Origin: Deltaproteobacteria bacterium | GTDB taxonomy: Bacteria > Desulfobacterota > DSM-4660 > Desulfatiglandales > Desulfatiglandaceae | Reading direction: 5' to 3' | Assembly: GCA_018644785.1 (NCBI GenBank) | Contig: JABGPV010000179.1 | Location: 1 to 10,748 of the forward strand | DNA: 10,748 nt | Shown here: positions 5,759 to 10,748 of the stretch, in pieces | Layout: each line of letters begins with the position of its first letter | Position numbering within the stretch: the stretch's first letter is position 1 | The notes under the pieces: generated by a model | The model's database searches: none | What the model was told of the DNA's origin: nothing | Seen by the model: the letters and a program-made list of their open reading frames with translations, nothing else | Program-made: the position numbers and the translations under genes

Positions 5759-6776
5759 GGAAAACCCCGCAAAACGGCGCCAGCGCGCCAAACAGGGCGG
5801 ACATTCGCCCCAGGGGATCCACCGCGGCGATAATTCCCATTGCATAGGGCATGTTGAAGCCAAAGAAAAATCCGTAGCCAAGCAGAGAAACGGCGTAGAG
5901 GACCGGTTCACTGGCATAAGTGGTGCCTATGAAACAGGCCCCAATCCCCAAAAGGCTAAATACAAGGGGCAGGATGCGGCCATACTTTCTGCCGACCCAG
6001 GTGGGAAAGGCCGCCCCGACCAGTCCCGTAAGGCCGGTGCCGCCGAGAACCCATCCGATTTGCTCCACGGACAGGCCCAGTGTCACACCGATCCTTTCAG
6101 AAAACGACCAGATAAGTGTCTGGCCGGAAAAAAGGGCAGCACTTGAGCAGACCACCAGGCAGACAACCCACACGGATACGGACGGGCTCTCTTTGCCTTC
6201 CTCTTCTTCGTCCGCTGACGCTTTCGGCAACCATGTAAACACCCAGAAGGTGCATAGAACAAAAGCGGCGAGGGACCAAAAGTAGGCACGGGGGCCGAAC
6301 CCGGATATCACGTACGAGAAAAGGACCAGTAAAAAGGCGGCGGCCAGGGCAAACACGGCCTCAGCCAATCCCATCAATCGTTCGGGCTCCTTTGTTCGAG
6401 CAATGACGGCAAACAGGACTGCAGTCAAAATCCCGCAGCCTGCGCCGTTAATAAAGCGAGAGACGCCCACCGGTACATAACCGGTGGCCATTGCTGTCAT
6501 AGACTGCCCGGAAATAGCAACAAGCCCGCCGATGAAGGCCATTTTTCTCAGGTCCATTTTCCCCACAAAAGGCGAAAGGAGCAGAGACAGGGCGGCCGTC
6601 CCGGCCATTTCAACACTGAGAAGAACACCCGCATGCTCCAGCGAGAACTGAAAGCCGTCCGTAAGCACACCCATAGTAAGCGGCATCAGCTCACCGCCGA
6701 GCCATGCTGTTATTCCTCCAATGCTCAGGGCCACCACCAGCGTAAGCGGCGCACCCATATCAAATTTTTTATTCAT
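5604..6776 (-). CDS. MFS transporter, copy 1
   Basis: A 390-residue hydrophobic protein with about 12 predicted membrane segments in two halves. They are joined by a charged cytoplasmic loop rich in acidic residues (about 187-199). Motif-A-like loops are visible as GKMDLRK (72-78) after helix 2 and GRKYGR (262-267) after helix 8, which identifies the major facilitator superfamily. There is no cleavable signal peptide and the C-terminus is a short acidic/proline tail. It most resembles small-molecule permeases; neither substrate nor direction can be read from the sequence. It starts 37 bases after the amidohydrolase ends, so the two are probably co-transcribed and may share a substrate. Its paralogue at 7868-9040 differs at about 53 of 390 positions by my count. 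The ATG follows AGGGGAG with a 10-base spacer. Confidence 0.9.
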   Translation of the reverse strand: MNKKFDMGAPLTLVVALSIGGITAWLGGELMPLTMGVLTDGFQFSLEHAGVLLSVEMAGTAALSLLLSPFVGKMDLRKMAFIGGLVAISGQSMTAMATGYVPVGVSRFINGAGCGILTAVLFAVIARTKEPERLMGLAEAVFALAAAFLLVLFSYVISGFGPRAYFWSLAAFVLCTFWVFTWLPKASADEEEEGKESPSVSVWVVCLVVCSSAALFSGQTLIWSFSERIGVTLGLSVEQIGWVLGGTGLTGLVGAAFPTWVGRKYGRILPLVFSLLGIGACFIGTTYASEPVLYAVSLLGYGFFFGFNMPYAMGIIAAVDPLGRMSALFGALAPFCGVFLPALGAYLITAYSYRMIGIMCFGSTVVAGLPLVALAMGVEDPNTEPEPAVS

Positions 6777-6813
6777 TAGAGTAAAACTCCCCTGGATGAC
6801 GAAAATTCATCAT

Positions 6814-7740
6814 TCAGATCCTTAGCAATTCGGCTGCATTCTCATAAAATATTCTTTTTTCGAGATGCTTGTCACCTTTACACGCTTTTTTCATAATGCG
6901 CAGGGCAGGTCTCCGATAACCCCATGGCCAATCCGAACCAAATAAGACACGTTCAGGACCAAACGCATCAATAAGCTCCTGAACTGTTTTTACGCCTTTG
7001 AATGTACAATCGATATATACGTTCTTATGAACAGCCGCCATTTCTTTTATTTCCAGCCATTGTGAAAGTCCTGCGTGGCCTGCAACAAATTTTACTTTGG
7101 GAAAAGCCATGACCAATTCTAGAAAGTATCGAATTTCTCCATACTCCGGCCGCTGAAGGTTTTTTTTGTCTCCTTCGTTTAAGTAGTAATCGCTGATACC
7201 CGTGTGGACAAGCACCGGCAGGTCATGCACTGCAAAGGCTTCGACCGCCTCAAAAGTGCGCTTGCTGGTCAATTTCTCGTTTTGCAAAATAGGGTGTAGC
7301 TTTATTCCCCTGGCTCCATCTCGAACGTGCTGGTCCAGGGTCGCCTGAACATCATATTCACGGGTAAAATCAATGCCGGAAAATGGAATGATTGAGGGGT
7401 CTTTGTGAGCGGATATTTTCAAATCCTCAAACGTAACACGCGGCGGTATGGGTAAAGCAACACTGTGGGTAACGCCGGCTTTAACCATTGACTTCTTGAA
7501 ATTCTCTCTCGTGCCGGCAAAATTTCGTTCCAGTTCACTTTCGACCGTTTTCTTGTATAACCAACCGTCAACATCAATTTCACCATCGTCCAATTGATCG
7601 AATCGATGGTTGATCCATTCGGAAAGTGATACGGGGTCAAGCATCCGTTTTTTTTTAATGCCTTTTTTTTCAATTAACGCACCGCCGTTTGGATAGCAGA
7701 TATCGCCCAAATGTGCGTGGATATCGATTATTTTTTCCAT
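6814..7740 (-). CDS. Metal-dependent amidohydrolase family protein (TIM barrel)
   Basis: The 308-residue protein shows the Amidohydrolase_2 pattern (Pfam PF04909). HxH lies at H8/H10 in DIHAH, followed by GIKLHP (145-150, with K147), VHTG (178-181), GHAG (221-224) and FGSDWPWG (267-274) with the catalytic Asp near 270. Members hydrolyse lactones or amides or decarboxylate aromatic acids (ACMSD and resorcylate decarboxylase types); the exact reaction is not recognisable here. It is probably cytoplasmic. The frame is open 28 codons further upstream, to a TTG at 7824, but I choose the ATG at 7740, which follows AAAGGAG with a 5-base spacer and puts the metal motif at the usual N-terminal place. 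Runs of A9 and A8 in the coding strand near residues 24-33 (7648-7656, 7663-7670) are possible slippage sites. It looks more AT-rich than the adjacent MFS genes, consistent with separate origin. Confidence 0.85.
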   Translation of the reverse strand: MEKIIDIHAHLGDICYPNGGALIEKKGIKKKRMLDPVSLSEWINHRFDQLDDGEIDVDGWLYKKTVESELERNFAGTRENFKKSMVKAGVTHSVALPIPPRVTFEDLKISAHKDPSIIPFSGIDFTREYDVQATLDQHVRDGARGIKLHPILQNEKLTSKRTFEAVEAFAVHDLPVLVHTGISDYYLNEGDKKNLQRPEYGEIRYFLELVMAFPKVKFVAGHAGLSQWLEIKEMAAVHKNVYIDCTFKGVKTVQELIDAFGPERVLFGSDWPWGYRRPALRIMKKACKGDKHLEKRIFYENAAELLRI

Positions 7741-7799
7741 TGCTTCTCCTTTGATTGTACTTTTTCCGTTTGATCTACTGTAAAGGTTACGCAAAGCTT

Positions 7800-7832
7800 G
7801 GTGCCAGTAGAGTATTTCCTCCAAATGGCACC
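7800..7832 (-). other. Inverted repeat with an exposed GGAGG between MFS copy 2 and the amidohydrolase
   Basis: GGTGCCA (7800-7806) and TGGCACC (7826-7832) are perfect 7-bp arms around a 19-base loop. On the minus strand the loop holds GGAGG, but no start codon with an open frame lies at a useful distance apart from the disfavoured upstream TTG. It may be a 3'-end structure for the MFS 2 message or a regulatory site for the amidohydrolase, 60 bases further on. No clear promoter is visible in 7741-7867. Confidence 0.3.
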
Positions 7833-7867
7833 CCTAAAGATGGCTAACCGCGTTGAGCTGAAAGGCT

Positions 7868-9040
7868 TTACAAAACCGCCGGTTCCGGTTCGTTTTTTGG
7901 GTCTTTTACCCCCATGGCAAGGGCAACCAGGGGAAGACAGGCCACAACGGTGGATCCGAGGCACATAAGGCCGATCATCCGGTATGAATAGGCCGTTATT
8001 AGATACGCGCCAAGGGCGGGTAGTATAGCCGCGCAAAACGGCGCCAGGGCGCCAAACAGGGCGGACATTCGCCCCTGGGGGTCCACCGCAGCGATAATTC
8101 CTATTGCATAGGGCATGTTGAAGCCAAAGAAAAATCCGTAGCCAAGCAGAGAAACGGCGTAGAGGACCGGTTCACCGGCATAAGTGGTGCCTATGAAACT
8201 GGCCCCAATCCCCAAAAGGCTAAATACAAGGGGCAGGATGCGCCCATACTTTCTGCCAAGCAAGGTGGGAAAGGCCGCCCCGATCAGTCCCGAAATGCCG
8301 GTGCCGCCGAGAATCCATCCGATTTGCTCCATGGACAGGCCCAGTGTCACACCGATCCTTTCTGAAAATGACCAGATAAGTGTTTGGCCGGAAAAGAGGG
8401 CAGCACTTGAGCAGGCCACCAGGCAGACAACCCGCACGGATACGGACGGGCTCTCTTTATCTTTTTCTTCTTCGTCCGCTGATGATTGCGGCAACCATGT
8501 AAACACCCAGAAGGTGCATAGAACAAAAGCGGCGAGACCCCAAAAGTAGGAACGGGGGCCGAACCCGGATATCACGTACGGCAAAAGGACCAGTAAAAAG
8601 GCGCTGGTCAGGACAAATACGGCCTCAGCCAATCCCATCAATCGTTCGGGCTCCTTTGTTCGGGCAATGGCGGCAAACAGGACTGCAGTCAAAATCCCGA
8701 CGCCTGCGCCGGTAATAAAGCGAGAGATGCCCACCGGTACATACCCGGTGGCCATTGCTGTCATAGACTGCCCGGAAATAACAACAAGCCCGCCGATGAA
8801 GGCCAGTTTTCTCAGGTCCATTTTCCCCACAAAGGGCGAAATGAGCAGAGACAGGACGGCCGCTCCGGCCATTTCAACGCTGAGAAGTACAGCCGCATGC
8901 TCCAGCGAGAACTTAAAGCCGTCCATAAGCACACCCATAGTAAGCGGCATCAGGTTACCGGACAGCCATGCTGTTATTCCTCCAATGCACAGGGCCACCA
9001 CCAGCTTGAACGGCACGCCCAGATCAAATTTTTTATTCAT
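7868..9040 (-). CDS. MFS transporter, copy 2
   Basis: Like copy 1 this is a 390-residue, 12-helix major facilitator protein, collinear with it and without gaps, at about 86% identity. Differences are scattered rather than clustered and mostly conservative. Notable ones are the first helix (LTL to FKL at 11-13), SY to PY at 154-155, the central loop, and the pair of residues before GRKYGR (WV to LL). Such changes could shift substrate preference. It starts 100 bases after the aminotransferase ends and may be co-transcribed with it, although the gap is wide enough for its own promoter. Upstream of the ATG is GGAGAGGAAAG, a somewhat distant Shine-Dalgarno. Its 3' flank differs from that of copies A, B and C beyond GCTGAAAGG, which marks a recombination or insertion boundary near 7855. 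Confidence 0.9.
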   Translation of the reverse strand: MNKKFDLGVPFKLVVALCIGGITAWLSGNLMPLTMGVLMDGFKFSLEHAAVLLSVEMAGAAVLSLLISPFVGKMDLRKLAFIGGLVVISGQSMTAMATGYVPVGISRFITGAGVGILTAVLFAAIARTKEPERLMGLAEAVFVLTSAFLLVLLPYVISGFGPRSYFWGLAAFVLCTFWVFTWLPQSSADEEEKDKESPSVSVRVVCLVACSSAALFSGQTLIWSFSERIGVTLGLSMEQIGWILGGTGISGLIGAAFPTLLGRKYGRILPLVFSLLGIGASFIGTTYAGEPVLYAVSLLGYGFFFGFNMPYAIGIIAAVDPQGRMSALFGALAPFCAAILPALGAYLITAYSYRMIGLMCLGSTVVACLPLVALAMGVKDPKNEPEPAVL

Positions 9041-9140
9041 TAGAGTAAACTTTCCTCTCCGGCTATCATTATATTCATATTAACTCTTAAAAATTTCTAT
9101 GGTGTACTTCTCCCCCGATCTTTTGGGTTGTTATGGACGA

Positions 9141-10490
9141 TCAGGCGACCTCTTTGAGGGTGTCGCGCAGTCTATTGAGGACTTCGTCAATCTCTTCCCG
9201 GGTGACCACCAGCGGGGGTTCGAAACGGATCGCCTTGGCGTTGATCAAGGTTCCGGCCACCAGGACTTTGCGTTTGAACAGGCCGGCGGCGACTTTATAA
9301 CCCACTTCGTTGTTGACAAAGTGCTGGCCGATGAGCAGGCCTTTACCGGTGATCTTTTCGTAGACTCCGGGGAACTCATCGGAGATTTTGTTCAGTTCGC
9401 CGATAAAATAGTCACCCATCTCTGCGGCCCGCTGGGCCAGGTTGTCGCGCAGCATCACCTGGATAGTGGCGATGGCCGCAGCACAGGACATGGGGTTGCC
9501 GCCGGTGGTGGTGGTGTGGATAAAGGGGTTGGGTTCCTCAAAGGATTTCCAGATCTCTCCGCTGCCCATAAAAGCGCCGATGGGCATGACGCCACCGCCC
9601 AGAGACTTGGCTGTCATCATGATATCCGGTTCCACGTTCCAATGGTCCACGCCCCACAGGGTGCCGGTTCTTCCCAGACCGGTTTGAACTTCGTCACAGA
9701 TCATCAAGATGCCGTATTTGGTGCAGATTTCGCGAACCCTGGGCCAGTAATCATCCGGCGGAACGATGGCACCGGCTTCGCCCTGAATCGGCTCGCCGAT
9801 GAAACCGGCAATGTCGATACCCACGGTGTCACAAATTTCCAGCTGCCGTTCCAGAGCGTCGGCATCCCCAAAGGGAACGAAGAAGTTCTGGGCACCATAG
9901 GGTTGCAGGGGCGCGCGGAAATCTTTTTTGCCCATGACACTGAGTGACCCGGAGGTTTTGCCGTGGAAGGCCTTGACCGTGGAGATGAAACTGTGTTTGC
10001 CCGTGTGGAGCCGTGCGATTTTAAGAGCCCCTTCCACCGCTTCGGTGCCGCTGCCCACAAAGAAGGCGTGGTCAATGTTGCCCGGTGTGATGTCGGCCAT
10101 TATTCTGGCCAGAACGCCCCGCAGGGGGTCCATGAGTTCCTGGGTGGGAATACCGGATTTGCCGGCCTGGGCACGAACGGCCGCAACCACCTCAGGGTGC
10201 GACCAACCCAGATCGAGGGCGCCGTATCCACCGAGAAAATCGAGGTATTCGTTGCCGAAGTTATCGTAGAATTTGGAACCCTCACCGCGCCACTCGATGG
10301 CGGCGTAGTCACCGGCTTCGGTCATGGACTTGCGGTACTCCACCCAACCGGCATTGAAATGGTTGACAAAATTGTTTTTGGTCTCTTCGGAAATCCACCG
10401 GGCCGTAGTCTCGTCGATGGTTACCGAGTCCTGCCTGATGATCTCCAGCCATTTGGCTGAATATTCAAGCGCATTCTGGAAATTACTCAT
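9141..10490 (-). CDS. Class III PLP aminotransferase, putrescine aminotransferase (PatA)-like
   Basis: The 449-residue protein is full length for class III (omega) aminotransferases and resembles E. coli PatA (459 residues) along its whole length as I recall that sequence. Shared landmarks are EYRKSMT.AGDY near 51-62, the LGG(Y/F)G segment, SGTE (147-150), FHGK (175-178), EPIQGE (233-238), DEVQTGLGRTG (266-276) and AKSLGGGVMPIGA, with the PLP Lys at 295. HTTTTGGNPMSCAAA and VLVAGTLINAKAIR also match. PatA transfers the amino group of putrescine or cadaverine to 2-oxoglutarate and leaves an aminoaldehyde. That would be a candidate AOR substrate, but another diamine or omega-amino acid is possible. 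An in-frame ATG at 10511 exists, but the Shine-Dalgarno AGGAG lies inside that extension, so the ATG at 10490 is preferred. MFS copy 2 follows. Confidence 0.88.
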   Translation of the reverse strand: MSNFQNALEYSAKWLEIIRQDSVTIDETTARWISEETKNNFVNHFNAGWVEYRKSMTEAGDYAAIEWRGEGSKFYDNFGNEYLDFLGGYGALDLGWSHPEVVAAVRAQAGKSGIPTQELMDPLRGVLARIMADITPGNIDHAFFVGSGTEAVEGALKIARLHTGKHSFISTVKAFHGKTSGSLSVMGKKDFRAPLQPYGAQNFFVPFGDADALERQLEICDTVGIDIAGFIGEPIQGEAGAIVPPDDYWPRVREICTKYGILMICDEVQTGLGRTGTLWGVDHWNVEPDIMMTAKSLGGGVMPIGAFMGSGEIWKSFEEPNPFIHTTTTGGNPMSCAAAIATIQVMLRDNLAQRAAEMGDYFIGELNKISDEFPGVYEKITGKGLLIGQHFVNNEVGYKVAAGLFKRKVLVAGTLINAKAIRFEPPLVVTREEIDEVLNRLRDTLKEVA

Positions 10491-10544
10491 GATAGTTTCT
10501 TCTCCTGTCATATTATGTTATCTGATAAGCTGCGAAAGCAATCC

Positions 10545-10748
10545 TATTATTTACATTGGTTGTGATCATCCACCGGAGATCGGCTGAAAGGTTTCCGAAA
10601 CCGCCGGTTCCGGTTCGTTTTTTGGGTCTTTCACTCCCATGGCAAGGACAACCAGGGGAAGACAGGTCGCAACGGTGGATCCGAAACACAAAAGGCCGAT
10701 TATCTGGTATGAATAGGCCGTGATTAGATACGCGCCAAGGGCGGGCAT
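10545..10748 (-). repeat. Repeat copy C: MFS 3' end plus conserved flank, cut by the right edge
   Basis: This 204-bp stretch is homologous to 5554-5758 and 5176-5382. It includes the same TATTATTTA boundary on the side of the next gene (here the aminotransferase leader). The last bases of the window, GGGCGGGCAT, equal those at which copy A breaks off, whereas the intact genes read differently there. Whether homology continues to the right cannot be seen. Confidence 0.8.
10566..10748 (-). CDS. Third MFS transporter copy, C-terminal part with altered C-terminus
   Basis: The frame is open to the right edge and encodes the last ~51 residues of the same transporter family (PALGAYLITAYSYQIIG onward), aligned to residues 340-390 of copy 1. 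A one-base deletion next to a T-to-G change destroys the usual TAA. The protein therefore reads on for nine more residues (ETFQPISGG) into what is non-coding flank in the other copies, and stops at TGA 10566-10568. The first visible codon is ATG where the intact copies have Leu; this could be a substitution within a full-length gene or the edge of a truncated fragment like the one at 5225-5382. The 54 bases from here to the longer aminotransferase ATG (10512-10565) show no obvious promoter. Confidence 0.7.
   Translation of the reverse strand: MPALGAYLITAYSYQIIGLLCFGSTVATCLPLVVLAMGVKDPKNEPEPAVSETFQPISGG

Noticed and set aside
7419..7673. A second minus-strand frame within the amidohydrolase beginning in the A-rich runs
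   Set aside because: It starts inside a conserved gene in another frame, without a ribosome binding site; the amidohydrolase motifs continue unbroken in the main frame.
6814..7824. Longer amidohydrolase start at 7824 (TTG)
   Set aside because: The extra 28 residues precede the usual N-terminal metal motif, and the ATG at 7740 has a better placed Shine-Dalgarno.
9099..9947. A 282-codon plus-strand open frame opposite the aminotransferase
   Set aside because: It is antisense to a well-conserved enzyme; its composition is that of a reverse-frame shadow and it has no family motif.
9141..10511. Longer aminotransferase start at 10511
   Set aside because: The ribosome binding site falls inside this extension and serves the ATG at 10490.
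1..10748. CRISPR array, tRNA, rRNA or phage attachment site
   Set aside because: No regularly spaced short repeats, no tRNA- or rRNA-like sequence and no integrase were seen on either strand.

Overview
This window is 10.7 kb from a bacterial chromosome, and every gene I can support lies on the minus strand, so transcription runs from right to left. The gene set is a tungsten-type aldehyde:ferredoxin oxidoreductase, a cysteine-rich polyferredoxin-like protein, a HypA-type metallochaperone and an acyl-CoA ligase. Together these suggest a strict anaerobe. A fatty- or aromatic-acid-degrading member of the Desulfobacterota is my best guess, but that is inference from gene content; there is no rRNA or other taxonomic marker here.

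Left block (1-5436). The first 115 bases hold the N-terminal 38 codons of a TetR-family regulator that runs off the left edge. To its right is a compact four-gene operon read from 5163 down to 333: aldehyde ferredoxin oxidoreductase (AOR), AMP-forming acyl-CoA ligase, HypA-like protein and a wHTH/Fe-S protein. The spacing is tight. There are 33 bases between AOR and ligase and 79 between ligase and hypA. hypA abuts the Fe-S gene with no gap: its stop codon touches a TTG start whose Shine-Dalgarno lies inside hypA. A 23-bp element upstream of tetR (181-203) recurs with three mismatches upstream of the AOR operon (5414-5436). The simplest reading is one TetR regulon covering tetR itself and the AOR operon.

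Right block (5176-10748). Two nearly identical MFS transporters (5604-6776 and 7868-9040, about 86% identical by hand count) alternate with unrelated enzymes. Each lies downstream of one enzyme in the transcript: a TIM-barrel amidohydrolase before MFS 1 and a PatA-like class III aminotransferase before MFS 2. The 3' end of the same MFS gene occurs twice more. One copy is a decayed 158-bp remnant in the leader of the AOR operon; the other is a stop-lost copy cut by the right edge. Three of the four ends also share about 50 bp of non-coding 3' flank. The locus therefore looks like enzyme + transporter cassettes built, shuffled and partly deleted by recombination between MFS copies.

Working model (inference): a substrate enters through the MFS transporters. 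The aminotransferase or amidohydrolase converts amino or other precursors. AOR oxidises an aldehyde to a carboxylate and passes electrons to ferredoxin or to the neighbouring Fe-S protein. The ligase then activates the acid as a CoA thioester. The actual substrate cannot be read from the sequence.
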